From: an uncultured Bacteroidota bacterium | Lineage (GTDB): Bacteria; Bacteroidota; Bacteroidia; Chitinophagales; Chitinophagaceae | Assembly: GCA_903927975.1 (NCBI GenBank) | Contig: CAIYPC010000039.1 | Location: 1 to 40,966 of the forward strand | Direction: 5' to 3' | DNA: 40,966 nt | Shown here: piece after piece, positions 8,076 through 16,046 of the stretch | Numbering within the stretch: the stretch's first letter is position 1 | Layout of the letters: each line of letters opens with the position of its first letter | The notes under the pieces: generated by a model | Databases searched by the model: none | The model's input: the letters and a program-made list of their open reading frames with translations, nothing else | Told to the model about the DNA's origin: nothing | Made by a program: the position numbers and the translations under genes

Positions 8076-8773
8076 GTCTTTCGTGCGTTATAGTTGATGA
8101 TGAATATCTGGCCATAAAAATATTGGAAGAATATATTTCCAGAATGGATTCTATTCATTTGATGCACTCATTCAAAAATCCATTAGAAGCGCAAGATTAT
8201 CTGCAAAAAAATAAAACAGATATTTTATTTCTCGATATCCAAATGCCGCATATAACCGGAGTTGATTTACTGAAAAAACTTTCGTCACCACCATTGGTAA
8301 TATTCACAACAGCAAGACATGAATTTGCGGTGCAGGCTTTTGAATTGAATGCAATGGATTATTTGGTGAAACCAATCTCATTTCAAAGATTCGAAAAAGC
8401 AATTATAAAAGCTGATCAATATCTTCAATTGATGAAGGATAATAAATCATCATCTGCATTACCAGGATTTTTATTGATAAAAAGCGATTATCAAATTATT
8501 AAATTGATGCACGATGAAATAATATTGATAGAAGGGCTGAGCGAATATGTGAAAGTGCATACCACAGAAAAAAAGATTATCACATTGGCAGCATTGAAAG
8601 ATCTGGAAACACAATTGCCTTCAGAAAAATTTATAAGGATACATAAATCATATATCGTTTCCCTGCATCATATCAAATCTTACAATGCTTCAAAAGTTGT
8701 GATTTCAAACGGGCTGCAACTACCTGTTGGCAGGGTTTATAAAGAAAACCTGATGAAGCACTTTCGCAATTGA
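8072..8773 (+). CDS. LytTR-family response regulator
   Basis: A 233-residue regulator with a CheY-like receiver domain (residues about 1-120) and a C-terminal LytTR DNA-binding domain (about 138-233). Receiver residues are visible: the acidic pair Asp9-Asp10, the phospho-acceptor Asp55 in LFLDIQMP, Thr in FTTA, and Lys in YLVKPI. The LytTR part contains FIRIHKSYIVSLHHI and LPVGRVYKENL, the typical recognition elements. It overlaps the kinase gene by four bases. Three nearby pairs of boxes with 21-nt spacing fit LytTR binding geometry, so likely targets include its own operon, the lipoprotein gene and the hydroxylase operon (inference). Confidence 0.93.
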   Translation: MSLSCVIVDDEYLAIKILEEYISRMDSIHLMHSFKNPLEAQDYLQKNKTDILFLDIQMPHITGVDLLKKLSSPPLVIFTTARHEFAVQAFELNAMDYLVKPISFQRFEKAIIKADQYLQLMKDNKSSSALPGFLLIKSDYQIIKLMHDEIILIEGLSEYVKVHTTEKKIITLAALKDLETQLPSEKFIRIHKSYIVSLHHIKSYNASKVVISNGLQLPVGRVYKENLMKHFRN

Positions 8774-8788
8774 AAATATTCAACGATT

Positions 8789-9565
8789 TTATTTATGCTG
8801 CCTGAAAAGCCATTCCATCATCAGCGGATCACTGTATGCACCAAGCCATGAGAAATGCCCGACCTCAGGATACTGCGTAAGTGCCGGATGTGCGCCTGCT
8901 TTTGTAAGCGCTTCAAACATTTGCAAAGAGAGCAAAGGGTTGACTGCAGGATCTTCAGCACCATGAAAAATCCATATAGGAATATGTGCGATGGTTGATG
9001 CTTTTGAAACATCACCTCCGCCACAAACAGGAACTGCGGCAGCAAATAAATTCGGATAGCGTTCAATGGCATCATAAGTTCCATACCCACCCATAGAGAG
9101 ACCTGTGATATAAATCCGGTTGCTATCAATCGGCATCGTCTTTATCATTTGATGAATCAACGCAATCAAAAGCTCCATAGGTTTTGTTGGAGTCGGAAGC
9201 ATCTTGATGTCCAAACTATTTCTCTCACGTGAAGAATTTGCCCAGCCCATTTTCTCTGGGCATTGCGGAGCAATCACAAATGCAGGATGCATCATCATTG
9301 CCTGATCTGTTGCAAAATTCATAACGCCCCATTTCAATTGTGCTTCATTATCATTGCCACGTTCACCGGAACCATGCAAAAAAATTACCAATGGATATTT
9401 TCGAAGCGTATCTGCATCAGGATAAAGCTGTCGATAGTTCAGCGTGTCACCTTTATCGTTACCAAATTTATTAATGCTGAAACGGGATGATTGAGAAAAT
9501 GCTGCATTCATATTCATGCATAAAAAAATCATTGAAAATAAAAAGGCAGATAATAAAGATTTCAT
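8789..9565 (-). CDS. Secreted alpha/beta hydrolase (PHB-depolymerase/peptidase-like)
   Basis: With the ATG at 9565 this is a 258-residue protein with a clear signal peptide (MKSLLSAFLFSMIF..AAFSQ). The frame runs another 56 codons upstream into a low-complexity spacer, which is not believable protein. The hydrolase fold shows the oxyanion strand PLVIFLHGSGERG, the nucleophile elbow GLSMGGYG, an acid loop HGAEDPAVN and the catalytic His in EVGHFSWLGAY. It resembles the COG4099 group of predicted esterases/peptidases. The substrate is unknown. It converges with the LytTR gene, with only 15 bp between the stops. Confidence 0.85.
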   Translation of the reverse strand: MKSLLSAFLFSMIFLCMNMNAAFSQSSRFSINKFGNDKGDTLNYRQLYPDADTLRKYPLVIFLHGSGERGNDNEAQLKWGVMNFATDQAMMMHPAFVIAPQCPEKMGWANSSRERNSLDIKMLPTPTKPMELLIALIHQMIKTMPIDSNRIYITGLSMGGYGTYDAIERYPNLFAAAVPVCGGGDVSKASTIAHIPIWIFHGAEDPAVNPLLSLQMFEALTKAGAHPALTQYPEVGHFSWLGAYSDPLMMEWLFRQHK

Positions 9566-9608
9566 GTTGGCAAATTTTGTTTTTGTATAAGCGAGGAAAT
9601 AAAGATAC

Positions 9609-9718
9609 GGAAAGAAGGCACAAGGTAGTTGATAGGTTGAAAGGTTGAAAAGTCGGCAACCTAAAGCAAGTAAGTCAAGAACAGTGATAAGTGATAAGAC
9701 ACAAGGCGCTAAATTAAA
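9609..9718. repeat. Quasi-periodic low-complexity spacer
   Basis: The spacer is built from short repeated words: TTGATAGGTTGAAAGGTTG, then AGTGATAAGTGATAAG (9683-9698), with CACAAGG at both ends. The 16-mer AGTGATAAGTGATAAG recurs exactly at 11881-11896, before nuoB. Confidence 0.65.
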
Positions 9719-9722
9719 ACCC

Positions 9723-10418
9723 TTATTTACCATGCTGCATCAAAAGAAGCCATATTGCAAATAGATCCCAAAACGTATGGAAGATAATCAGCATCTTTAT
9801 ATTTTTATACTTCTCATAAAAAAGCGCAAATATCAACCCGATATAAAATGGACCAACTACTTGTATAACGTTTCCGTAAGTAAAATGCATCAAGCCAAAT
9901 AATGCAGATGAAATAAATATAGTCAGGAATTTTGTTTTGAAAACTAGTTGCAATCTCGGCATCAGGTATCCCCTAAAAATAAATTCTTCCACAACACCTG
10001 CTGTTATAACTGTGACGTATAACAACCATTTGTTCTGTCTGAACAAATCCAACAATACATTCAGTTTAGAACCATTTGTGGGGAAATGCAACGCTTTTAC
10101 AAGAATGATATTAATAATAGCGATCCCAAAAAATAAAATGCCGAACAATGCGGGATATGCGCCGAGGTAAAATGTAAATGGATATTTTTTTTCTGGCCAG
10201 AGCAGAAAATTATTTTTTTCGATTCTTGTTGCGTACAGCGTCAATATAAATAAGCAAACCCAAAATAATACTCTTGAGATTATTAATATGCTTTTATAAC
10301 CAACACCAAAATGCTGTAATATTATTCCGGGCATTATCACTGTCGCGAATGACAGTAACGTTGCTAATAAAATCCCGAATATTATTTTTTGTTTGTCTCT
10401 GCCAGATGTTATTTCCAT
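9723..10418 (-). CDS. CPBP-family intramembrane glutamic protease
   Basis: A 231-residue polytopic membrane protein of the CPBP/Abi (type II CAAX prenyl protease) family. The three family motifs are visible: VVEEFIFRGYLMPRL (Glu144-Glu145 and Arg149), FGLMHFTYGN (His178) and FHTFWDL (His214). About seven hydrophobic segments are present. The family includes proteases for prenylated or bacteriocin-related substrates, but most bacterial members are uncharacterised. It lies upstream of the hydrolase gene on the same strand, across a repeat-filled spacer of about 160 bp, so co-transcription is uncertain. Confidence 0.9.
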   Translation of the reverse strand: MEITSGRDKQKIIFGILLATLLSFATVIMPGIILQHFGVGYKSILIISRVLFWVCLFILTLYATRIEKNNFLLWPEKKYPFTFYLGAYPALFGILFFGIAIINIILVKALHFPTNGSKLNVLLDLFRQNKWLLYVTVITAGVVEEFIFRGYLMPRLQLVFKTKFLTIFISSALFGLMHFTYGNVIQVVGPFYIGLIFALFYEKYKNIKMLIIFHTFWDLFAIWLLLMQHGK

Positions 10419-10477
10419 GGAGGTTTATTCAGCGATAAATGTAGCAAGGATATTTTGTTTCTGAGCAACTTTGCAGA

Positions 10478-10729
10478 TTACCTCAATATCTCTTCTATTT
10501 TTTGCTGAAGCAATGAAAGCAATTGCCTGTCTATCTTTTTCAAATCTTTTTCTTCTTGCCATGGCATGTGCACAGCTCGATAAGACCCTTCTTCATCTGG
10601 CTCAAAAAATACTTCAACGTCTCCAATCATCACTTTAAATTTATGAGAATGTCCTTGCAACAATAGATAACCTGTATAATCTTTTTCTTCTCCTTTATAT
10701 ATAATTGATAGCACGAATGGATCTGTCAT
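10478..10729 (-). CDS. Small conserved-looking protein of unknown function
   Basis: An 83-residue soluble protein; the ATG at 10729 is chosen because the longer frame begins at a TTG. It has an N-terminal beta-rich part (LSIIYKGEEKDYTGYLLLQG..FKVMIGDVEVFFEPDEEGSYRAV) and a C-terminal helix (DRQLLSLLQQKIEEIL). No signal peptide or catalytic motif is visible. The composition and beta-then-helix order look like a real folded protein. No family name can be given. Confidence 0.65.
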   Translation of the reverse strand: MTDPFVLSIIYKGEEKDYTGYLLLQGHSHKFKVMIGDVEVFFEPDEEGSYRAVHMPWQEEKDLKKIDRQLLSLLQQKIEEILR

Positions 10730-10831
10730 GAGCAAAGCTCAATATTTTTTAGTTAACGACAACAGAACTATAAGAATAAGAAATGAGAAAGTAGATGGTC
10801 AATGCATTACGATCCTAGCATTCGTAAATCC

Positions 10832-10878
10832 TTTCAGGATAATCAGACAAATCAGGCTAAAATCGTGGTTCACACATT
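10832..10878. repeat. AATCAG / ATCGTGGTTCA interspersed repeat, copy 1
   Basis: The stretch reads TTTCAGGATAATCAGACAAA and continues through AATCAGGCTAAAATCGTGG to TTCACACATT. It recurs as an inverted pair between nuoH and nuoI (15296-15335 and 15369-15414). Confidence 0.7.
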
Positions 10879-10879
10879 T

Positions 10880-11233
10880 CTAATGCGAAACGCCGCTCCA
10901 ATATGTATAATGCTTTGCGCCCAGTGAGGCGATGGCTACTCTCGCGTTGAATGCCATTTCACCAAACACGTCAAATCGGTTCACTTCAGAAATCTCAAAC
11001 AATTGATCCAATTGTGGGCTTATCTCATCAAGATGTTTCAGAAAAGCATCTGAGTCTCTAAATTTTTCTGTGAGAAACCATTTATCATCTCCTTCATGAT
11101 AAAACCATTTGCAGCTTAATGTATCGGGCTCATTGAGGTGAACAATTTCATTCATCTCTTTTGCAATCCGTTTGAATGTGTCTAATTGGATATGCGACAC
11201 AGTTAGTTCAACAGCAAACTTAATCGTTGGCAT
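10880..11233 (-). CDS. Putative quinol monooxygenase (ABM-like dimeric ferredoxin fold)
   Basis: A 117-residue protein with the antibiotic-biosynthesis-monooxygenase fold. The pattern NEPDTLSCKWFYHEGDDKWFLTEKFRDSDAFLKHL is the classic central strand-helix unit of this family, where E-P-x-T-L and Y-x-D/S-S-x-A are conserved. Members such as YgiN oxidise quinols, but many have no known substrate. The ATG at 11233 is used; a TTG lies two codons upstream. The 3' end directly abuts an interspersed repeat. Confidence 0.8.
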   Translation of the reverse strand: MPTIKFAVELTVSHIQLDTFKRIAKEMNEIVHLNEPDTLSCKWFYHEGDDKWFLTEKFRDSDAFLKHLDEISPQLDQLFEISEVNRFDVFGEMAFNARVAIASLGAKHYTYWSGVSH

Positions 11234-11505
11234 AAGCAAGCGTTTTTCAGGCTTTAAAAATTGAGATGTACTATTTATCGAAGGGAACGTCTCAGGGAAA
11301 ATTTATTCTTTCAGTCATTAAGGTAGGTGCGTATTCTAAAGTTAAGCGTTTTTTCGATTATTATTCACAACTCTTCAACAATTGAAAAAAGCTTTCCATT
11401 TCAATTCTTTTTTTCAATACTTTCATTTGCAGATTTTTTAAAGGGTTGCCATAACAAACAAGTAAGAAAAATTAGCATACTGCTTTAAATTTTACTTGGT
11501 AAATT

Positions 11506-11877
11506 GTGAATGATATAAATTCTTACATGGGCGCATCTTCATTAATTGTTCTCATCATTGCTGCGATTGCTTTTTCCGCCGGAGGGATTGCTGTCGCAAA
11601 GATTTTAGTGAAGGGTACAAAGAACCCACAAAAAGGCCAAGCATACGAGTGCGGCATACCAACAGCCGGCTCTTCGTGGAATCAATTCAACATCGGCTAT
11701 TATTTGTTCGCGCTTATCTTTCTCATCTTCGACGTAGAATTAATCTTTTTATATCCATGGGCAGTAGTTGTAAAAAAAGTGGGCATGGGCGCTCTTGTTG
11801 AGATCATCATATTTCTCTTTATCCTTTTTATGGGTTTTTTATATGCACATAAAAAAGGGGCATTGAAATGGATGTAG
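11506..11877 (+). CDS. nuoA: NADH-quinone oxidoreductase subunit A
   Basis: Subunit NuoA of respiratory complex I, a three-helix inner-membrane protein near the quinone channel. The matrix-loop motif QAYECGIPTAGSSWNQFNIGYYLFALIFLIFDVELIFLYPWA is diagnostic. It contains the conserved Cys-Gly and the F-D-x-E of the second membrane helix. The length of 123 residues is normal. The frame opens at a GTG at 11506; an ATG seven codons later (11527) is also possible. It is the first gene of the nuoABCDHIJKLMN operon. The 266-bp upstream region must hold the operon promoter, but no convincing box was found. Confidence 0.96.
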   Translation: MNDINSYMGASSLIVLIIAAIAFSAGGIAVAKILVKGTKNPQKGQAYECGIPTAGSSWNQFNIGYYLFALIFLIFDVELIFLYPWAVVVKKVGMGALVEIIIFLFILFMGFLYAHKKGALKWM

Positions 11878-11880
11878 GAA

Positions 11881-11910
11881 AGTGATAAGTGATAAGTAAA
11901 AAGTGGTAAG
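11881..11910. repeat. GTGATAAG repeat tract before nuoB
   Basis: AGTGATAAGTGATAAG followed by TAAAAAGTGGTAAG. The first 16 bases match 9683-9698 exactly. The tract contains an in-frame GTG that could mislead start calling for nuoB. Confidence 0.65.
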
Positions 11911-11914
11911 AAAA

Positions 11915-12451
11915 ATGGCGGAAGAAAAATATATATCAGAAGCATTTCCCGGACAAGTTCACCCAACTGCTGGTGGAGGGATATTGGTGACCAAACTTGA
12001 TGAAGTGATCAATTGGGCACGTGCAAATTCTTTATGGCCGTTGGTATTTGGCACAAGCTGCTGTGCGATTGAAATGATGTCAACTGCTGCCGCAAAATAT
12101 GACTGGTCGAGATTTGGTTTTGAAGTAGCGAGAGCCACACCGCGACAAGCAGATGTGATTATTATAGCAGGCACAATCGTGAACAAGATGGCACCAGTAT
12201 TAAAAAGATTATATGATCAGATGGCTGATCCAAAATATGTTATTGCTATGGGTGCTTGCGCAACAAGCGGCGGTCCGTTTTTCTATAATACATATTCTGT
12301 GGTGAAGGGCGCGGATCATGTAATTCCGGTTGATGTTTATATAGCAGGCTGTCCGCCAAGGCCGGAAGCATTATTGCATGCATTAATCACATTACAAGAA
12401 AAAATAAAAAGCGGCGCAACGAGAGAACAGATAAAAAACCCCAACCCCTAA
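11915..12451 (+). CDS. nuoB: NADH-quinone oxidoreductase subunit B
   Basis: NuoB carries the terminal iron-sulfur cluster N2, next to the quinone site in the peripheral arm. The cluster ligands are visible: the double Cys in [11 protein letters not shown], a third in [10 protein letters not shown] and a fourth in [15 protein letters not shown]. Length is 178 residues from the ATG at 11915; an upstream GTG at 11903 lies in a repeat tract and is rejected. The last codons (NPNP-stop) are encoded by the palindromic repeat CCCCAACCCCTAAAGGGG, so the stop codon itself is part of the repeat. Confidence 0.96.
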   Translation: MAEEKYISEAFPGQVHPTAGGGILVTKLDEVINWARANSLWPLVFGTSCCAIEMMSTAAAKYDWSRFGFEVARATPRQADVIIIAGTIVNKMAPVLKRLYDQMADPKYVIAMGACATSGGPFFYNTYSVVKGADHVIPVDVYIAGCPPRPEALLHALITLQEKIKSGATREQIKNPNP

Positions 12452-12456
12452 AGGGG
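12439..12456. repeat. C4-AA-C4-TAAA-G4 palindromic repeat, copy 1
   Basis: CCCCAACCCCTAAAGGGG supplies the last two Pro codons and the TAA stop of nuoB and runs into the spacer before nuoC. The identical 18-mer occurs inverted at 14202-14219, and a slightly extended copy occurs at 14097-14116. Confidence 0.85.
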
Positions 12457-12468
12457 CTTAAAGGAACG

Positions 12469-12918
12469 ATGAGTAACGAAGAGCTAAAAATAAAATTAAG
12501 TGAACTTTTTCCTTCTGCAGTTTTTGAAGAAGGTGGAGAATGGTTGACGTTTTTAGTTGAACCAACTAATTGGAAAACTATCGCTCAACAACTTCGTTCA
12601 TCAAATGATTTTGATTATTTGTTTTGTGTTACCGGTGTTGATTGGAAAACACATTTAACGATGGTCTATCATTTAACTTCTACCACACATCGTCACACAT
12701 TAGTAATAAAGTCAAAGCTTGATAGAAATAATCCTGAAATAGAAACGGTATCAGATATATGGCGCACCGCAGAATTTCATGAGCGTGAAGCGTATGATTT
12801 ATTTGGTGTGAAATTTTTGAACCATCCTGATTTGCGGAGATTATTTATGACCGATGATTGGAAAGGCTGGCCGCTAAGAAAAGATTATGAAGACCCGATT
12901 AATATGATAAAATTATAG
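12469..12918 (+). CDS. nuoC: NADH-quinone oxidoreductase subunit C
   Basis: NuoC (30-kDa subunit) of the complex I Q-module. The signature WRTAEFHEREAYDLFGVKFLNHPDLRRLFMTDDWKGWPLRKDYEDP is complete, including the E-R-E-x-x-D-L-F-G core. Length is 149 residues, somewhat short because the protein is not fused to NuoD. The ATG at 12469 is preceded by AAAGGAACG, a rare Shine-Dalgarno-like sequence here, supplied by the tail of the palindromic repeat. The gene lies between nuoB and nuoD in the operon. Confidence 0.95.
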   Translation: MSNEELKIKLSELFPSAVFEEGGEWLTFLVEPTNWKTIAQQLRSSNDFDYLFCVTGVDWKTHLTMVYHLTSTTHRHTLVIKSKLDRNNPEIETVSDIWRTAEFHEREAYDLFGVKFLNHPDLRRLFMTDDWKGWPLRKDYEDPINMIKL

Positions 12919-12937
12919 AACCCATTCGTAAAAACTA

Positions 12938-14089
12938 GTGTATAGAGAAACACAAATATTAAAAGCTGTTCCGTCAAATATTGCGAATGATTTTGATGAC
13001 AATAATGAGATGATCATCAACGTTGGACCACAACATCCATCAACGCATGGAGTGTTGCATCTTGTTATTACATTAAGCGGTGAGACAATCAAAAACGTGG
13101 AGCCTCATCTCGGGTATATTCATCGCTCTATAGAAAAAATGTGCGAGAGCCTTTCTTATCGCCAATTCATTTATGTAACAAGCAGGATGGATTATCTTTC
13201 TTCGCATATTAATAATCATGGTTGCGCATTGTGTGTGGAGAAAGGTTTACAGATTGAAGTTCCGGCTAGAGCAAAAGTGATCCGTGTGCTGATGGATGAA
13301 TTAACAAGACTTGCATCGCATCAGCTTTGGTGGGGAGCGATGGCAATGGATGTTGGTGCGCTCACACCTTTTTTTCATGCATTCAGAGAGCGCGAAACGA
13401 TCAATGACATTATGGAAGAAACTTGTGGCGCAAGATTAACGATGAACTATATGGTGCCCGGCGGTGTGATGGTTGATCTTCATCCCAATTTTCAAACAAA
13501 AACAAAAGAATTTATTGCCCTCTTCAAATCAAAAATTGATGAGTATGATGAATTGGTGACAGGTAATATTATTTTTCAGAATAGAATGAAAGATGTTGGC
13601 GTTCTCTCAAAAGAAGATGCAATTTCTTATGGTTGCACAGGACCAACGGCAAGAGCTAGCAGCGTGAGTTGTGATATCAGAAAATTATATCCTTATGAAG
13701 TTTATAATCAATTGCAATTTGATGAAGTGATCGAAACAGGCGGCGATTGTTATTCACGATATTTAGTTCGCATGCGCGAAATGCGTCAATCACTTTCCAT
13801 TGTTGAACAGTTGATCGATAATATTCCCGAAGGAGAATTTCAGGCAAAAACAAAAGCGGTTTTGAAATTGCCGAAAGGAGAATTTTATTCAAGAATAGAA
13901 ACAGCACGTGGTGAGTTTGGTGTATATATTATTAGTGAAGGAGCAACGACACCATACAGAATTAAATTTCGCTCACCGGGTTTTTCAAATCTCTCTGCGC
14001 TCAATCACATGGCAAAGGGATATAAGATTGGAGATCTTGTGGCAATTATGGGATCATTGGATTTGGTGATACCGGATATAGATAGATGA
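12938..14089 (+). CDS. nuoD: NADH-quinone oxidoreductase subunit D
   Basis: NuoD (49-kDa subunit) forms the quinone-binding cavity with NuoB. Visible landmarks are NVGPQHPSTHGVLH near residue 28 with the quinone-site His, LGYIHRSIEKM, and the C-terminus MGSLDLVIPDIDR, which is the canonical end. Length is 383 residues. The frame opens with a GTG at 12938; the next in-frame Met is residue 24 (13007), just before the conserved INVGPQHPSTHG block. Downstream, where nuoE, nuoF and nuoG usually follow in 14-subunit operons, there is only a 131-bp repeat-filled spacer before nuoH. Confidence 0.95.
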   Translation: MYRETQILKAVPSNIANDFDDNNEMIINVGPQHPSTHGVLHLVITLSGETIKNVEPHLGYIHRSIEKMCESLSYRQFIYVTSRMDYLSSHINNHGCALCVEKGLQIEVPARAKVIRVLMDELTRLASHQLWWGAMAMDVGALTPFFHAFRERETINDIMEETCGARLTMNYMVPGGVMVDLHPNFQTKTKEFIALFKSKIDEYDELVTGNIIFQNRMKDVGVLSKEDAISYGCTGPTARASSVSCDIRKLYPYEVYNQLQFDEVIETGGDCYSRYLVRMREMRQSLSIVEQLIDNIPEGEFQAKTKAVLKLPKGEFYSRIETARGEFGVYIISEGATTPYRIKFRSPGFSNLSALNHMAKGYKIGDLVAIMGSLDLVIPDIDR

Positions 14090-14096
14090 TAGTTTA

Positions 14097-14219
14097 CCCC
14101 CAACCCCTAAAGGGGGTATGGGAAATGCGTCATAATATTCAAGATCATGAAAATACATTTGATAACCTTCTTAAGCCCCTTTAAGGGTTTGAGTCTAAAA
14201 GCCCCTTTAGGGGTTGGGG
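14097..14219. repeat. Inverted copies of the C4-AA-C4-TAAA-G4 repeat between nuoD and nuoH
   Basis: Forward copy at 14097-14116 and reverse-complement copy at 14202-14219, with a partial copy (AAGCCCCTTTAAGGG) at 14174-14188. The reverse copy ends one base before the nuoH ATG. The two full copies bracket exactly the place where nuoEFG are found in other operons. Confidence 0.85.
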
Positions 14220-14220
14220 T

Positions 14221-15297
14221 ATGCTAAGTCTCGAAAGCATAACAAATTCTATTCACGCATGGTTGAACAATACATTCAATCCAACGCTGGCATTGCTGTT
14301 GGAATTTGTGATTGTAGGAACATGTGCTATTGGATTGTTCACGGTGCTGGGTTTGGTTTTAGTTTTGATGGAAAGAAAAGTTTCTGCATACATGCAAATT
14401 CGTCTCGGACCAAATCGTGTGGGTTATGGAGGATCGATGCAAACATTGGCTGATACTTTAAAGCTCGCTGTGAAAGAAGGACTAACTCCTGATGGTGCAG
14501 ATAAATTTTTATTCAATCTCGCGCCGTTTATAGTTATTATCATTTCAATGTTGATCCTCGCTCCCATTCCATTTGCAAAAGGTTTTCAGATCTGGGATAT
14601 GAACATCGGCGTTTTATATGTGAGTGCTGTTTCATCTGTTTCTGTTATTGGTATTTTAATGGCAGGATGGGCAAGCAACAATAAATATTCTTTGCTCGGC
14701 GCCATGCGAAGCGGCGCACAAATTGTGAGCTACGAATTATCTGCGGGGCTTTCAATACTTTCAATAATTGTACTCACAGGAAGCTTAAAAATTTCTGACA
14801 TCATCGCATCACAAGAGAATGGCTGGTGGATTTTTAAAGGACATATTCCTGCGGTGATTGCATTTGTGATTTTTATTATTGCAGTAACTGCAGAAACAAA
14901 TCGTGCGCCATTCGATTTAGCAGAAGCAGAAAGTGAATTGACCGCTGGCTTTCACACAGAATATTCAGGAATGAAATTCGCGTTGTTTTTTCTGGCAGAA
15001 TACGTGAACATATTTATTGCATGTTCACTTGGCGCTATTTTATTTTTGGGTGGATGGATGCCACTTCACATTGGAAATTGGAGCGGTTTCAATCACATCA
15101 TGGATTTTATTCCGTCGTCAATATGGTTCATCAGCAAAGTATTTTTTTTGATATTCGTCATCATGTGGTTCCGCTGGACATTCCCGCGCCTCCGCGTTGA
15201 TCAGTTATTAAATCTCGAATGGAAATATTTGTTACCAATAAGCATGTTCAATTTATTATTAATGACATTGGTGGCGATTATGGGATGGCACTTTTGA
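14221..15297 (+). CDS. nuoH: NADH-quinone oxidoreductase subunit H
   Basis: NuoH links the peripheral arm to the membrane arm and lines the quinone entry. The loop MERKVSAYMQIRLGPNRVGYGGSMQTLADTLKL and the AETNRAPFDLAEAESELTAGFHTEYSGMKFALFFLAEY block, with its cluster of conserved Glu and Asp residues, are both intact. Eight or nine membrane segments and 358 residues fit the family. The ATG at 14221 sits one base after a palindromic repeat, so any leader is repeat sequence. Confidence 0.96.
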   Translation: MLSLESITNSIHAWLNNTFNPTLALLLEFVIVGTCAIGLFTVLGLVLVLMERKVSAYMQIRLGPNRVGYGGSMQTLADTLKLAVKEGLTPDGADKFLFNLAPFIVIIISMLILAPIPFAKGFQIWDMNIGVLYVSAVSSVSVIGILMAGWASNNKYSLLGAMRSGAQIVSYELSAGLSILSIIVLTGSLKISDIIASQENGWWIFKGHIPAVIAFVIFIIAVTAETNRAPFDLAEAESELTAGFHTEYSGMKFALFFLAEYVNIFIACSLGAILFLGGWMPLHIGNWSGFNHIMDFIPSSIWFISKVFFLIFVIMWFRWTFPRLRVDQLLNLEWKYLLPISMFNLLLMTLVAIMGWHF

Positions 15298-15414
15298 CCA
15301 CGATTTTAAACTGATTAATCTGATTATCCTGAAAATACAAAACAAATAAGCGCTGATGGAAATATCAGATCAGGTCAATCAGAAAAATAAGGCTAGAATC
15401 GTGGTTCAGACATT
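15296..15414. repeat. Inverted pair of AATCAG / ATCGTGGTTCA repeats between nuoH and nuoI
   Basis: 15296-15335 is the reverse complement of the type seen at 10832-10878, and 15369-15414 is a direct copy (ending AGAATCGTGGTTCAGACATT). The pair fills most of the nuoH-nuoI spacer and could form a long imperfect hairpin in the operon mRNA. Confidence 0.7.
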
Positions 15415-15451
15415 AGTAACAATCTAAAATTCGAAATCCGAAATAGCAACA

Positions 15452-15922
15452 ATGTTCCTGTCCGACTACATATCAGAAATCTTCAACGCAACCAAATCTT
15501 TGCTTAAAGGCATGAGGCGGACGGGCTATTATTTCACGCATCACAAACAAATCATCACGCAACAATATCCTGATGTAAAACAAATATTGCCGGAACGTTT
15601 TCGTGGTGAAGTAGTGATGACGCATGACGAGAAAAATGAACATGCTTGTACCGGTTGCACTGCTTGTGAACTTGCTTGCCCGAATGGAACAATAAAAATT
15701 ATTACCAAGTTTGATATTTTGCCCGATGGCAAAAAGAAAAAAGCGATTGATACATTTATATATCATCTTGAATTGTGTACGATGTGCAATTTGTGTATTG
15801 AGGCTTGCCCGACCGACGCAATTAAAATGGCTCAAAATTTTGAGCATAGTGTGTATGATCGCAGCCAATTGACAAAAACACTGAATAAGCCAGGATCGAA
15901 AATAAAAGAAGGAATAGAATAA
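15452..15922 (+). CDS. nuoI: NADH-quinone oxidoreductase subunit I
   Basis: NuoI carries iron-sulfur clusters N6a and N6b, which pass electrons toward N2 in NuoB. Two complete CxxCxxCxxxCP motifs are seen: Cys66, 69, 72, 76 and Cys109, 112, 115, 119. The N-terminal amphipathic segment (residues 1-25) and RFRGEVVMTHDE are family features. Length is 156 residues. In the absence of nuoF/nuoG from this locus, NuoI would be the outermost cluster-bearing subunit encoded here and therefore a possible entry point for electrons. Confidence 0.96.
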   Translation: MFLSDYISEIFNATKSLLKGMRRTGYYFTHHKQIITQQYPDVKQILPERFRGEVVMTHDEKNEHACTGCTACELACPNGTIKIITKFDILPDGKKKKAIDTFIYHLELCTMCNLCIEACPTDAIKMAQNFEHSVYDRSQLTKTLNKPGSKIKEGIE

Positions 15923-16046
15923 TTAAAAGTTTGTAGTTTATAGTTTGTGGTTTGTAGTTAAAGGCAAATCGTTGAAAGCTGAGGCATTCACAATTGACCA
16001 TTTACTATTCACCATTGACCATCCACCATTCACAAAAAACAATCAC
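15923..16046. repeat. Quasi-periodic spacer before nuoJ
   Basis: Two themes run through this spacer: TTTGTAGTTTATAGTTTGTG with a period of about 7-8, then CATTCACAATTGACCATTTA continuing as CATTGACCATCCACCATTCA. The nuoJ frame stays open through it and would encode FTIDHLLFTIDHPPF, which is an artefact of the repeat. Confidence 0.65.

Noticed and set aside
9566..9733. N-terminal extension of the secreted hydrolase
   Set aside because: It is encoded by the quasi-periodic spacer, and a clear signal peptide begins at the internal ATG.
14090..14220. Possible short nuoE/F/G remnants in the nuoD-nuoH spacer
   Set aside because: Only palindromic repeats and AT-rich sequence are seen; no NuoE, F or G motif is recognisable.
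14214..14453. 79-codon frame overlapping the nuoH start
   Set aside because: It is out of frame with nuoH and has no family character.
15923..16046. Quasi-periodic tract as a CRISPR array
   Set aside because: The units are 7-8 nt, imperfect and without spacers of constant length; no cas genes are present.
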